Source: GCA-003244245 sp036266995 (lineage in GTDB: Bacteria; Actinomycetota; Actinomycetes; Mycobacteriales; Pseudonocardiaceae). From it: DNA of 64,000 nucleotides. The translations under genes and the position numbers were made by a program. The notes beneath the pieces were generated by a model. That model worked only from the letters and a program-made list of their open reading frames with translations, was not told where the DNA came from and searched no databases. The stretch lies in contig DATAWX010000201.1 in NCBI GenBank assembly GCA_036266995.1, positions 1 to 64,000 on the forward strand, written 5' to 3'. Below are positions 8,421 through 17,910 of this stretch, piece by piece; the first letter of the stretch is position 1; every line of letters begins with the position of its first letter.

Positions 8421-10550
8421 TTAGCCCGCTTCGATGGGAAGCGTGATGAGCAGCGTCGTTCCCTGTCCGACAGGGCTCGCCACCTCGATCGTCCCCCCGA
8501 GCGCGTCGACGCGGTCGGCGAGGCCTATGAGTCCGGAACCGCGGGTCGGATCAGCCCCTCCGGAGCCATCGTCGCGGATCGAGAGCTCCAGGACGCCGTC
8601 CCGCGCTTCGACGGCGACGTGCGCCGCGGAAGCGTGCGCATGCTTCGCGGTGTTCGTGAGCGCTTCTGACACGACGTAATAGATGGCCACTTCTACCGGC
8701 TCAGGCAGCCGCGTCTCGGCGCGTACCTCCAGGTCGACCGGGACGGCTGACCGTCGGGCAAGTGCATTGAGGGCGGGCGCGAGGCCGCCCCGGGCGAGGA
8801 CGGCTGGGTGTATACCGCGCGAGATTTCCTGCAGCTCCTCAAGCGCGCCCGCCAGTCCGTCCACCACTCGGGACAACTGCGCCTGCACCTCGTGCAGCTC
8901 GGGCGGGACCATCTCCTGAGCACTCCGCTGTTCGAGCATGAGTGAGACGAGCCGCTGTTGCACGCCATCGTGCAGATCCCGCTCAATCTGGCGCCGCGTC
9001 TCGTCCGCGGCCGTGACGATGCGCGCCCGCGAGGCGGCGAGCTCGGCCCGACTGCCCTCGAGCTTACGTTCGCTTTCGCGCAGGTTACGAAACATCAATA
9101 GCGTGTCCAGCGCGTCGGCCAGCCGCCGTCCGATCTCATGGAACAGCCGCTCCTCCTGCGGCGTCCAGACCCGTGGATGAGAGCACTGGTGTAACCCAAA
9201 CATATACGGTTTATCTACCTTGGGGTACACCGCCATGACGATCATGGATTTGATGCTGAAACGCTCCGTCGACTGTAACGGAAGCCCGCAGTCTGATTCG
9301 GGATCGAATCGCACCGGACGGTTCGAGGCCAGCACTCTCCGGGAGACGTTGGCGACCCCCGGTTCGTTCGGGATGTCCACGCCGACGCCGAAGGCGCCGA
9401 TGTATTCTGGTCGCGTACGCTCCATTCGCACTCGATAGGAGTCAACTTCCGGGTCGCAGGGATAAAGCAGCCATGCCCGATCGCATCTGAAGGTCACCAG
9501 TACGACATCGAGAACATCGCTCATCATCTGCTCGAGGTCGCTGGTCCCTTGGATGGCGCGGTCGATACTGTCCATGCTTTCGAGGAACCACAGCTGCGCC
9601 TGGTGTTCTTCCTCAGCCCGCTTGCGCTCGGTCACATCCACGACGGTGCCCACGAATTCCTCGAGCTCACCGGAAGAGGTGAAGACGGGATGCACGGTTG
9701 CGTGGAGGTGTCGCAGGGGGCCCTGCGGAGGAACGACTCGGAACTCCCCTTCGACGCTTGCCCCTTCCCTGAACCCTTTCTCGAGCGCTTCGGTCCACCT
9801 CGCACGGTCCTCCGGATGAACGCGCTGCCCAAACTCTTCTAATGAGGGGACGCCTTGTTCAGGATCGAAGCCGTACAAGCGGGAATGTTCATCGGAGGAG
9901 TGGGTCACCTCTCCGGTGGCACCGTTCAGAGCAGCAATGCCGGTATGGGTCAGCCGCTGCGCCTCGGACAGGTAGGCTTCGCTTCTTCGTAATTCCGCTG
10001 TCCGCTCAACCACCGTCAGCTCGAGCTCGTTTCGGGCGTTGCGAAGCTCTTCTTCGGCCCCCCTACGCTCGTGGATAAGGCGCGCGCTCTGAAATGCTGT
10101 CGCAGCGTGATTCGCAGCCAGGCTAAGCAGAAGATGGTCAATCTCCGTGGGAAAATCGATGCGATCACAGGCCGCCGCAACAACACCGCCCTCGGCATTG
10201 ACGCCGATGGGAATGACAACACCGCGGCATGGCTCGACGCCACCATCGACGTCGGGAATGATCTTCGAACCCGAGAATCGGCCGCTCTTGGCGAGATGAC
10301 TTTCCAGCCATTCCGGGAACGTCTTCCATGCCTTCCCCCGGGTGACGTCAACTCCGCCAGCGACACCGGGTACGCACAAACGGACGAAAACAAAATTCAG
10401 TGGCAACAAACCGATCAGCGCGTCGGCAAATCCGGCAGCCACGGCAGCCGGTTCTCTACCCACCCACGCCGTAGGAATAGCGGAAAGCGCCACGAGATCC
10501 CTGAGCACGGCTCGCAGTGCGAGGATCTCAGCATCGGTATCGAGGGGCAC
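8421..10550 (-). CDS. Soluble sensor histidine kinase with GAF and PAS domains
   Basis: A 709-residue cytoplasmic sensor kinase. An amino-terminal GAF-like domain (about 20-165) is followed by a short coiled coil, a PAS domain (about 195-320, with VHPEDRARW and GTVVDVTERKRAEE), a second GAF-like domain (about 335-480, FRCDRAWLLYPCDPE), and the HisKA_3 transmitter (RRQIERDLHDGVQQRL) plus HATPase_c. No membrane segments are present. The start is a GTG directly after the TAA stop of the MEDS gene, so translation of the two is probably coupled. There is no response regulator nearby. The transmitter half is clearly similar to that of the kinase at 142-2124. Confidence 0.9.
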   Translation of the reverse strand: MPLDTDAEILALRAVLRDLVALSAIPTAWVGREPAAVAAGFADALIGLLPLNFVFVRLCVPGVAGGVDVTRGKAWKTFPEWLESHLAKSGRFSGSKIIPDVDGGVEPCRGVVIPIGVNAEGGVVAAACDRIDFPTEIDHLLLSLAANHAATAFQSARLIHERRGAEEELRNARNELELTVVERTAELRRSEAYLSEAQRLTHTGIAALNGATGEVTHSSDEHSRLYGFDPEQGVPSLEEFGQRVHPEDRARWTEALEKGFREGASVEGEFRVVPPQGPLRHLHATVHPVFTSSGELEEFVGTVVDVTERKRAEEEHQAQLWFLESMDSIDRAIQGTSDLEQMMSDVLDVVLVTFRCDRAWLLYPCDPEVDSYRVRMERTRPEYIGAFGVGVDIPNEPGVANVSRRVLASNRPVRFDPESDCGLPLQSTERFSIKSMIVMAVYPKVDKPYMFGLHQCSHPRVWTPQEERLFHEIGRRLADALDTLLMFRNLRESERKLEGSRAELAASRARIVTAADETRRQIERDLHDGVQQRLVSLMLEQRSAQEMVPPELHEVQAQLSRVVDGLAGALEELQEISRGIHPAVLARGGLAPALNALARRSAVPVDLEVRAETRLPEPVEVAIYYVVSEALTNTAKHAHASAAHVAVEARDGVLELSIRDDGSGGADPTRGSGLIGLADRVDALGGTIEVASPVGQGTTLLITLPIEAG

Positions 10551-11204
10551 TTAGTGCCCCGTGCTTGCGATTTTGCTGATCGACCGCCGCTCCCGGATCT
10601 CAAGCAGCAGCTGGTCGGGAGGAACGAAGAACGGGTTCTCCTGAAGCAGCCCGCCGATAATCACGACTGGATGCGTCCGCAAAGCGTCCATTACCACGCT
10701 CGCGCCAAATTTCGTCAGATCATACGCGCAGATCACTGCATTCTCGTACTTGGGAACCACGTAGTTGACTCGCGTCTCGAACTCGATGAGGTCGTCGACT
10801 CCTGGCATGTCGACGAGCGCCCATTCCATCTGAGCCACGAATCTTGTCTGCGCGTACCCTGCTGTCGGCCCGGACTGGAGCACTTGTTCGAATGACGCCA
10901 GCCAGGTGTCCTGGTCGAAGTGGTCTCCGTGGAGCGGACCGTCTTGCCACGGCCACACCTCCAATTGGCCGGTGTCCATCGCCTCAGGCACATTGATATC
11001 TGCTTCGGCGAGCCGTCTGAGATGTTCTTCCCGTCGCTCAGGGTCAACGAGATGAAACGCCTTGTCCCCCCGGTCGAAACCATCCTTTATGAACGGGCGA
11101 AGCACGCGATAATGCTCGTCGATGCTGTTGAAGAACGCACAAATATGACGATACTGGCCGAAAGCACTCTCGGTAGACTGCTGGGATTGCGCGGTGGACC
11201 CCAT
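10551..11204 (-). CDS. MEDS-domain sensory protein
   Basis: A 217-residue protein consisting of a MEDS domain (methanogen/methylotroph DcmR sensory domain). Features are HICAFFNSIDEHYRVLRPFI near the start, a DxxR-containing central region (FVAQMEWALVDMPGVDDLIE) and CAYDLTKFGASVVMDALRTH near the end. The start MGSTAQ is preferred over one ten codons upstream because GAAGGTGAG precedes it. Its stop abuts the GTG of the following kinase, so the two genes form an operon and may act as a two-protein sensor. MEDS proteins are associated with hydrocarbon or redox sensing, but the signal here is unknown. Two other MEDS genes lie at 60527-62662. Confidence 0.85.
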   Translation of the reverse strand: MGSTAQSQQSTESAFGQYRHICAFFNSIDEHYRVLRPFIKDGFDRGDKAFHLVDPERREEHLRRLAEADINVPEAMDTGQLEVWPWQDGPLHGDHFDQDTWLASFEQVLQSGPTAGYAQTRFVAQMEWALVDMPGVDDLIEFETRVNYVVPKYENAVICAYDLTKFGASVVMDALRTHPVVIIGGLLQENPFFVPPDQLLLEIRERRSISKIASTGH

Positions 11205-11580
11205 ATTCTCACCTTCACGCAAAGAGAGCCGCATTTTAGCCCGGCAGACCGGTTATGCGCCGCCCTAATTCGATCCCGCACGTAGCCCAGGCACAGCCGA
11301 GCGCTGTGACCAACTGGATAGGAGTTTACGGCCTTGCTCCACCGCTGTCGACGGGTGACCGCGCTGTCGGCCCCACGCTGGTCACAGCCGCCCCTGTCTC
11401 TCAACAGAAAGTAGCACGTTACGGCGATCTTAATTCTGTCGAGCCAGTCGCCGACCCGTATGCGGAGCAACAGCCACCGTGGGTGATTGCGGATGCCGCC
11501 GCACAAACCGCTTCGTCACCGCAGCCGACGACCACGGCACTGGAGTGGTGTGGGCATCGGATCGACATTACGGTCGAGGT
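11205..11580. other. Divergent intergenic region
   Basis: About 375 bp between the divergent MEDS/kinase operon and the aldo/keto reductase. Short open frames occur but none has coding character. I see no clear operator. Confidence 0.4.
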
Positions 11581-12636
11581 ATGGAGTACCGCAGTCTTGG
11601 ACGTACCGGTATGCAGGTCAGCCCGCTGTGCCTGGGAGCGATGATGTTCGGTGCGTGGGGTGAACCGGACCACGACATCTCGATCAAAATCATCCACCGT
11701 GCGCTGGATGCCGGGATCAACTTCATCGACACCGCCGATGTGTACTCCCAGGGTGAGTCTGAGGTCATCGTCGGCAAGGCGCTTGCGAACGGCCGGCGCG
11801 ACGAGGTGATCCTGGCCACGAAGTTCCACTTCCCGATGGACGTGGCGATGGGCCAGCCCGGGGGCGATCCGAACAAGCGCGGCAACTCGCGGCGGTGGAT
11901 CATCCAGGAGGTGGACAACAGCCTGCGCCGGCTGGGCACCGATTGGATCGACCTTTACCAGGTGCATCGGCCGGACCCGGACACCGCGGTCGAGGAGACC
12001 CTGTCGGCGCTGACCGACCTGCAGCGCCAGGGCAAGATCCGGGCGTTCGGTTCCTCGACCTTCCCCGCCCACGAGACCGTCGAGGCGCAGTGGACGGCGC
12101 GGGATCGGGTGCTGGGTCGGTTTGTCACCGAGCAGCCGCCGTACTCGATCCTGGTCCGCGGCATCGAGGCGGATCTGCTGCCGGTGGCCCAGCGCTACGG
12201 GATGGGGGTACTGCCGTGGAGCCCGCTGGCCGGCGGATGGCTGACCGGGCGCTACCGCAAAGGGCGCCCGTTACCGACCTCGCATCGTGCCGAGCGCCTG
12301 CCGGCCCGCTACGACCTGTCCGATCCGGACAACCAGCGCAAGCTCGACGCTGCTGAGGCGCTGGCCGTGCTGGCCGACAACGCCGGACTGTCCCTGGTCC
12401 ACCTGGCCCTGGCCTTCGTGTTGGCGCATCCCGCGGTGACCGCGCCGATCATCGGACCGCGCACGATGGACCAGTTCGAATCACAACTCGGCGCCGTCGA
12501 GGTCACCCTCAGCACCGACGTACTGGACCAGATCGACGACATCGTCCCCCCCGGCGTCACCCTCGCCCGCGCAGACACCGGCTACCTGCCGCCAGCCCTA
12601 CAAAACCCCTCCCTGCGCAGACGCCGCCCGAGCTGA
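11581..12636 (+). CDS. Aldo/keto reductase
   Basis: A 351-residue AKR-family oxidoreductase. The catalytic tetrad is recognisable: Asp and Tyr in NFIDTADVYSQGESE, Lys in VILATKFHFPM and His in WIDLYQVHRPDPDT. The late block GPRTMDQFESQLGA matches the NADPH adenosine-binding region. The length is typical of the AKR11/13-like group that includes YajO/PdxI relatives. The start is placed at MEYRSLGRTG, the usual beginning of this family; only a weak GAGG lies before it. It converges on the site-2 protease gene with a 31-bp gap. Confidence 0.9.
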   Translation: MEYRSLGRTGMQVSPLCLGAMMFGAWGEPDHDISIKIIHRALDAGINFIDTADVYSQGESEVIVGKALANGRRDEVILATKFHFPMDVAMGQPGGDPNKRGNSRRWIIQEVDNSLRRLGTDWIDLYQVHRPDPDTAVEETLSALTDLQRQGKIRAFGSSTFPAHETVEAQWTARDRVLGRFVTEQPPYSILVRGIEADLLPVAQRYGMGVLPWSPLAGGWLTGRYRKGRPLPTSHRAERLPARYDLSDPDNQRKLDAAEALAVLADNAGLSLVHLALAFVLAHPAVTAPIIGPRTMDQFESQLGAVEVTLSTDVLDQIDDIVPPGVTLARADTGYLPPALQNPSLRRRRPS

Positions 12637-12667
12637 CCCCTAGCGGCGGTCGATGTGCCCGCTGAAG

Positions 12668-13810
12668 CTACCCGCGCTGGAAGGCTCCGCCGGGGGCGCC
12701 CATCTGGCGTAGGACCCGGCTAATATCGGACGGCGAGACGATGCCGACCAGGACGCCGTCGGAAAGCACCAGGGCGCGCCCCTCGGCGCACTCGCTGAGC
12801 CGAGGTAGCAGGTCGGCGGTCGGCTCGTCCGGCCGGGCTTGTGCCACCTGCTCCAGCGGGCAGGCGATGTCGCGAAGCCGGGTAGTAGACCTCGCCTGGG
12901 GTGGGACACGCCGGATCTGGGTGAAGGTGACTAGGCCGATCGGCGCTCCGCTGTCGTCCGTCAGAGGGAATGACGAGTGCCGGTGCCGGATCAGGTCGCT
13001 GGTGAGGAGGTCCTCGACCGTCATCGATGCCGCAGCGGTCATCGGGGTTGGCGTCATGACATCGCGGATAGCCAGCTGTCCGAGCTGGCTGCGCACGCTG
13101 GCCTGCTGGCTTTCCGCGGTGGCCGCACCGACCAGGAACCAGCCGATGAGCGTGAGCCATAGGCCGCCCAGATCACCACGGGTGAAGAACGTCATCAGGC
13201 CCAGCGCGATGAGCACCCAACCGAACACTTGACCGGCCCGGCTGGACCACCGCATCGCTTTGAGCCTGTCGCCGGTGCGCCACCAGATGATCGAGCGGAG
13301 CACCCGGCCGCCGTCCAGCGGCGCGGCCGGGATCACGTTGAACACCGCGAGTGCGATGTTGATGCCGCCCAGCCACGCGAAGCCGGCCAGCACGAGGCCG
13401 TGGTAGCCGCTCACCTGGAGCAACTCGGCTACCACGAAGAACACCACGCCGAGCAGCAGGCTCACCAGCGGGCCGACCCCGGCGATGCGCAGCTCGGCGC
13501 CGGGATTGCCGGCCTCCCCGGATAACCGGGCCACCCCGCCGAACAACCACAGCGTGATGTCCGCCACCTGCAGGCCATTGCGTCGCGCCACCAGCGCATG
13601 CGAGAGCTCGTGAGCAAGCAGCGAGGCGAAGAAGGCAACCGCGGTCAGCACAGCCGCGGCGATGTAGGCGCCGGTGTCGTACTGCGGGTAGGCAACCGGA
13701 AAGCGAGACGTAGCCAAACCCCACGCGATAATCGCGAAGATCACCAGGACGCTCCAGTTGACGCCAATTCGGATCCCAGCAATCTGCCCGAGACGAAAAC
13801 TTGTCCTCAT
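12668..13810 (-). CDS. Site-2 protease (peptidase M50B) with CBS pair
   Basis: A 380-residue membrane metalloprotease of the S2P/SpoIVFB class. The zinc site HELSH lies at residues 67-71 in a membrane segment and the second motif NVIPAAPLDGGR at about 155-166. About six hydrophobic segments are followed by a cytosolic pair of CBS domains (about 245-375), the arrangement of mycobacterial Rip3-like and SpoIVFB-like proteases. Such enzymes cut transmembrane anti-sigma factors or similar substrates inside the membrane, and the CBS pair may sense adenine nucleotides. No substrate candidate is adjacent. Confidence 0.93.
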   Translation of the reverse strand: MRTSFRLGQIAGIRIGVNWSVLVIFAIIAWGLATSRFPVAYPQYDTGAYIAAAVLTAVAFFASLLAHELSHALVARRNGLQVADITLWLFGGVARLSGEAGNPGAELRIAGVGPLVSLLLGVVFFVVAELLQVSGYHGLVLAGFAWLGGINIALAVFNVIPAAPLDGGRVLRSIIWWRTGDRLKAMRWSSRAGQVFGWVLIALGLMTFFTRGDLGGLWLTLIGWFLVGAATAESQQASVRSQLGQLAIRDVMTPTPMTAAASMTVEDLLTSDLIRHRHSSFPLTDDSGAPIGLVTFTQIRRVPPQARSTTRLRDIACPLEQVAQARPDEPTADLLPRLSECAEGRALVLSDGVLVGIVSPSDISRVLRQMGAPGGAFQRG

Positions 13811-14018
13811 ACGGTCGAGGATGGCGCCTCGGCGGTCGTGGGTCTTTCCAGTCTGCGGCCATCTTCCCTACCGGCTGGCTGGAATCCCGAGCGTGCATAC
13901 CCGACGAAGGAGTCCTGCTCCTCGGTTTCCGCGCGAGGGTGCGGCTCGACCCGCGTAGTTCACGAGTGAGTTCGCGGTTGCCCGTCAGTGCGGTAGCGCA
14001 CCACGTGAACGCCCATTG

Positions 14019-14354
14019 TCAGCCAAGCCCAGCCACAACTACTGCCAGCAGGACAGTCGCTTCGCGGCCGGGCTCCTGCAGAGAGGTAATGAGCATGAAA
14101 GTTAGGGCCAACTCCGACAACGCACCGGCGATGAGCTTTGCCCGCTGCAGCTTACGGTCGTCTTCGAGACCCAGACCGAACCGTTCGGTGTCGTTCGGCA
14201 GCTCATGGTCCTCAAGTTCCAATCCGACGTCGTACTTGGGCGTCACAGGCGCTTCCCGCCGACCGTCAACTTCCCTGGCGGCCACAATTCGGGCGTTGCG
14301 AGCGGTGCCAATGATCGAACTCTCCGGAACGTCGTCCGGTGCCAGTGCTGTCAT
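14019..14354 (-). CDS. Small protein with a carboxyl membrane segment, unknown
   Basis: A 111-residue hypothetical protein. The first 75 residues are charged and hydrophilic (DVGLELEDHELPNDTERFG); the last 35 form one or two hydrophobic segments (SELALTFMLITS and TVLLAVVVAGLG). The start MTALAPDD is chosen because GGAG lies six bases upstream. I do not recognise a family. It probably sits at the membrane with a cytosolic amino end. Confidence 0.5.
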   Translation of the reverse strand: MTALAPDDVPESSIIGTARNARIVAAREVDGRREAPVTPKYDVGLELEDHELPNDTERFGLGLEDDRKLQRAKLIAGALSELALTFMLITSLQEPGREATVLLAVVVAGLG

Positions 14355-14692
14355 GTCACGCTCCATGACTGCGAGACTTGTCTTTCAAGGGGCAGATGTC
14401 GTCACGGTCAACGCCCATCTGTCCTCGGGGTCAGCTGGACTCTGTGCGTACCTGCCAGCTGCAACGCCCGAGCGCGGCCCTTGAACAACAGCGACGCGGC
14501 CTGGAGCGCCGTTGCCCCGGGCTAGAGTAGGCATCGGGGAGGCAGGCGAAGGCCGCCGTCGCGTCCGGTGCACTGGAGACGCCGAGGGCGCCCCCTGCCG
14601 CGACGAGTTCCGGCCGGGTCGCGAGTCTGTTCTGGTGACCGTCGTAGGACGTCGTACGACGCTGCCCGGCACGAAACACCACGGAGGACGCC
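14355..14692. other. Divergent intergenic region
   Basis: About 340 bp between the divergent hypothetical gene and the DUF899 gene. It holds the DUF899 ribosome binding site (GGAGG) at its right end. Nothing else was recognised. Confidence 0.4.
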
Positions 14693-15475
14693 ATGACGAC
14701 CACGCCGAGTGACCCGACCACCGCGCTGCCCGGCCGCCCGCCCGTGGTCGACCTGGCCACCTGGCAGGCCGCTCGTGACGAGCTTCTGGTCCGTGAGAAG
14801 ACCCACACCCGCGAGGGCGACTCCCTCGCCGCGGCCCGCCGCCGGCTGCCGATGGTGGAGCTCGACGGGGCGGTCGAGGTCGTCGGACCTGACGGCCCGG
14901 TCCCGTTCCTGGACCTGTTCCAGGGTCGCGACGAGCTTGTGGTCTACAAGCACATGTGGTACGACGGCGCGCCGCACCAGGGGCAGTGCGAGGGCTGCAC
15001 TACCACGGCCTGGCACCTGAAGGACGCTGTCTACCTCAACGCCCGGGGCGTCTCGTTCGCCGTCTTGACGACGGGCCGGTGGGACACGGTGGCCTCCTAC
15101 GTCGAGTTCATGGGGTACACCCAGCCCTGGTACTCGGTGCGCGGTGTGGACGCGCCGGTCGGCGGCAGCATGGGTTTCATCACCTGCTTCCTGCGCGACG
15201 GCGACCGCGTGTTCCTCACCTACTCCACGACGGGCCGTGGCAACGAGCCGATCAACGGGTCCCTAGGCCTGCTCGACATGACGCCCTACGGCCGCGGCGA
15301 GGCGTGGGAGGACCACCCCGAGGGCTGGCCCGAGGGGCGCAGCGCGTGCTGGTTCTGGCGCTCGGACTCGGACGGGAACACCACCTGGGGCCCGACCAGC
15401 CGCCCCGTGCCGCAGTGGACCCGCCCCGGCGCGACCCCCGTGGAGACCCTCGGCCGGCACGGCCACCACCACTGA
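14693..15475 (+). CDS. DUF899 thioredoxin-like protein
   Basis: A 260-residue DUF899 family protein, predicted thioredoxin-like fold. The family segments RDELLVREKTHTREGD, LVVYKHMW and QCEGCTTTAWHL are present; the CEGC pair at the expected place could form a redox site. A carboxyl GRHGHHH tail is His-rich. GGAGG lies before the ATG. These proteins are cytosolic and of unknown substrate, often linked to oxidative stress by neighbourhood. It is followed by an esterase in the same direction after about 200 bp. Confidence 0.88.
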   Translation: MTTTPSDPTTALPGRPPVVDLATWQAARDELLVREKTHTREGDSLAAARRRLPMVELDGAVEVVGPDGPVPFLDLFQGRDELVVYKHMWYDGAPHQGQCEGCTTTAWHLKDAVYLNARGVSFAVLTTGRWDTVASYVEFMGYTQPWYSVRGVDAPVGGSMGFITCFLRDGDRVFLTYSTTGRGNEPINGSLGLLDMTPYGRGEAWEDHPEGWPEGRSACWFWRSDSDGNTTWGPTSRPVPQWTRPGATPVETLGRHGHHH

Positions 15476-15678
15476 CGCTCCTTCATCGTCGGCGTCGGCA
15501 AAGGTGTTAGGTGCCGGGCGGAACCTCCGGACGATGCGAACGGCCCCCACGCGCTCGGTCGGTGGGCGGTTCGCCCGGACGCTCTCTTAAGGCTGGAGGT
15601 TCGCCGAGGACCCGTGGGCGGTCGCCTGCGCGGTGTGGGTGCCCAAGCGGGGAAGGCCCAGCACGTACGGTGGGCAGC

Positions 15679-16704
15679 ATGCTGCCCTGGTCCGTCGCAC
15701 TCGCCGGACGGCTCGACGAACATGTGATCAACAGTGTGCTGCTGCGGGACAATCCCTTGGGCGATCCCGCGCGCCGTCCGCTATGGGTCTATGTCCCGCC
15801 GGGCTACGACAACTCGCAGCAGTGGTACCCGAGCGTCTATGTGATCCAGGGTTACACCGGACACCTGGCCATGTGGCGCAATCGCAGCCCGTACCGCCAG
15901 CCATTCCCGGAGACCGCCGACGCCGTCTTCGCCACCGGCGACGTTCCGCCCGCCGTCGTGGTCTACGTCGACGCCTGGACGGCCTATGGCGGCAGCCAGT
16001 TCGTCGACTCCCCGGGCACCGGGCGCTATCACAGCTACCTGTGCGAGGAGGTCGTGCCGTACGTGGATGCGCATTACCGGACGCTGCCCGACCGGGCGCA
16101 CCGGGCGATCAGCGGCAAATCCTCCGGTGGGTTCGGCGCCATGATCACGCCGATGCTGCGACCTGATCTGTTCGGCGCGCTGGCCAGCCACGCCGGGGAC
16201 TCGTTGTACGAGTTGTGCTACCTCGCCGAGTTCGGCAAGTCAGTGCGTCACCTGCGCGATTATGACGGCGACATCGGCGCCTGGTGGACCGACTTTCAGT
16301 CCCGGTCCGCGTTCACCAAGCCCGCCGACGAGCACCTACTCATGATGCTGGGCATCTCCGCGTGCTTCTCCGCCCGCGAGGACGGCACCCCGGAGCTGCC
16401 GTTCGACCCGGGCACCGGGGTGCTCCGCCCGGAGATCTGGCAGCGTTGGCTGGACTGGGACCCGGTGCGGATGGCGCCGCGGCATGCCGAAGCGCTGCGT
16501 TCACTCCGCGCCGTGTGGCTCGACGCCGGCACCCGGGACGAGTGGTACCTCGATCTCGGCGCGGAGGCGTTCCGCGACCAGCTACGCTGCGCCGGGCTAC
16601 CCGACGAGCGGGTGCACTTCGAGCTGTTCGACGCCGGCCACGGCGGCATCGACTACCGCTATCCGCTCGCTCTGGCGTGGCTGTGTCGTCAGATCGGCCG
16701 TTAG
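15679..16704 (+). CDS. Esterase D/enterochelin esterase-like hydrolase
   Basis: A 341-residue alpha/beta hydrolase of the esterase D (PF00756) group. The nucleophile elbow is ISGKSSGGFGA with the serine in GKSSGG, the acid is probably in LDAGTRDEW, and the His is in LFDAGHGGIDY. No signal peptide is evident, so it should be cytosolic. The frame is open far upstream but the start is placed at MLPWSVALAG, where the hydrolase fold begins; no good ribosome binding site is seen. It could be an S-formylglutathione hydrolase-like or acyl esterase. Confidence 0.85.
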   Translation: MLPWSVALAGRLDEHVINSVLLRDNPLGDPARRPLWVYVPPGYDNSQQWYPSVYVIQGYTGHLAMWRNRSPYRQPFPETADAVFATGDVPPAVVVYVDAWTAYGGSQFVDSPGTGRYHSYLCEEVVPYVDAHYRTLPDRAHRAISGKSSGGFGAMITPMLRPDLFGALASHAGDSLYELCYLAEFGKSVRHLRDYDGDIGAWWTDFQSRSAFTKPADEHLLMMLGISACFSAREDGTPELPFDPGTGVLRPEIWQRWLDWDPVRMAPRHAEALRSLRAVWLDAGTRDEWYLDLGAEAFRDQLRCAGLPDERVHFELFDAGHGGIDYRYPLALAWLCRQIGR

Positions 16705-16736
16705 ATCGCAGCCACGCCGAGCAACGCCGCCGATCG

Positions 16737-17015
16737 CTAGCGCGAGATTCCGCGCCGGGCGTAAGCGCCCGCGGCGATGGAGACACCGATCGCGGCGATG
16801 ACCACCTGAATGATGATTTCGATCCAGGGTATGCCGCCGTTCGCGTTGGCGTATCCGATCGCGCTCGCGATTGCCGCGCCGATGAACGCGGCGATGATGC
16901 CGATGATGATGGTCAACCAGAGCGGGATCGACTGCTTGCCCGGCACGACGAGGCGGCCGAGCGCCCCGATGATGAGCCCGATGATGATCGCGGAGATGAT
17001 GCCCGTGATGGTCAT
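16737..17015 (-). CDS. GlsB/YeaQ/YmgE family membrane protein
   Basis: A 92-residue membrane protein of the transglycosylase-associated (GlsB/YeaQ/YmgE) family, with about three hydrophobic segments and the signature GALGRLVVPGKQ near residue 18. GGGAGG precedes the ATG by eight bases. These proteins are stress-induced in many actinobacteria; their biochemical role is unknown. It converges on the esterase gene. Confidence 0.88.
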   Translation of the reverse strand: MTITGIISAIIIGLIIGALGRLVVPGKQSIPLWLTIIIGIIAAFIGAAIASAIGYANANGGIPWIEIIIQVVIAAIGVSIAAGAYARRGISR

Positions 17016-17164
17016 GTCGCTACCTCCCCATGGATGGCACTTCACCAGGTTGTACCCCGATCGCTGGTTTTCACCCCCATGCCCACGCGTGTCGCCGACG
17101 GCTCGCTCATTAACCAAGCACTTCGAGGAACTCGGCAGGCGCGACGCCAGCTTGCCGCGTGCGG

Positions 17165-17392
17165 TCACCCCAGCCACTCCGCGAGGATGTCCAGCAGGGC
17201 GGTTGCGGCTTGTTCGTCCAGTCGCAGCACACAGCAGTTCGCAATGTGCAGGTTCAGCACGATGACCCCGTTCTCCTTGGTCACCAGCAGGTTGGTGAAG
17301 CCAGCCGCGCCGTGCGCCTGGCAGGTGGTCATGATCACGCGGCGGTGCCGGCTGTGCGCACTGTCTTCGGTCGGACCAGCCTTGATGGTCAC
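17165..17392 (-). CDS. Small conserved protein (paralogue of the intron-split gene at 63507)
   Basis: A 75-residue protein ending in CCVLRLDEQAATALLDILAEWLG. The GTG start is chosen because GGGGAG lies eight bases upstream; an inner ATG at 17332 is possible. The carboxyl 24 residues closely match the 3' exon of the gene interrupted by the group II intron at the right edge of the window (GCVLIFDETAATALFDVLGEWLG), so both belong to one family. I do not know its function; the acidic amphipathic carboxyl helix suggests a protein-protein contact. Confidence 0.65.
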   Translation of the reverse strand: MTIKAGPTEDSAHSRHRRVIMTTCQAHGAAGFTNLLVTKENGVIVLNLHIANCCVLRLDEQAATALLDILAEWLG

Positions 17393-17525
17393 GGTCGCGG
17401 CTCCCCGGTCAGCACCTCGTGGTGGAGGAACGTAAAGCCGGCGCGCTTGGCGCGGTCGAGCATGTTCATCCGGCGATGTTAAGGACGAGCCGATAGCAAG
17501 TTCTATCGCCATGCGCGTGCTCGAA

Positions 17526-17890
17526 TTATTTGCTAGCCCGGAAGGTGTCAGCCAGCGTCGTCAGAACACTCCGAGCGTCATCTGCCCACAGGGCGTGGGC
17601 ACCGAATAAGTCAAAGAGCGCCCGGTAGTGATCGATGTCTTTGGGGTCGCGTAGCACGAGTTGGCCGGTAAACAACTCAATGGTCACGAGGCGACGATCA
17701 TAGGTGACAAAGGTGTGGTACGCACCATTGCCAACCGGTACAGAAAGCGGCAATACACCAATGCGGATGTTTGGTAGCTGCGACAGCGACACGAGCCGGT
17801 CGATCTGCACAGCCATGATCGACGGCTCGCAGAGTTGCCATCGTGTGGCTGACTCCGTCAGTAGGAACTCGAGTTCTGGCGATCTCGCCC
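17526..17890 (-). pseudogene. DUF5753 regulator fragment (amino half missing)
   Basis: Only the carboxyl half of a DUF5753 (XRE-associated) regulator remains: FLLTESATRWQLCEPSIM, then QIDRLVSLSQLPNIRIGVLP and DIDHYRALFDLFGAHALWAD. The helix-turn-helix and the first part of DUF5753 are absent. The remaining frame runs directly into the 3' end of the DUF6879 gene with a stop codon at the junction. A deletion has probably removed the front half; intact copies of this family are at 29978-30874 and 43417-44274. The ATG at 17816 could start a 96-residue product but it would lack any DNA-binding domain. Confidence 0.75.
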
Positions 17891-17910
17891 TGCATGTGCG
17901 GGGTCGAGTT

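Noticed and set aside
17391..17471. 26-codon minus-strand ORF (MNMLDRAKRAG...) overlapping the start of the 75-residue gene
   Set aside because: The GTGA overlap is suggestive, but there is no ribosome binding site and no comparison to support it.
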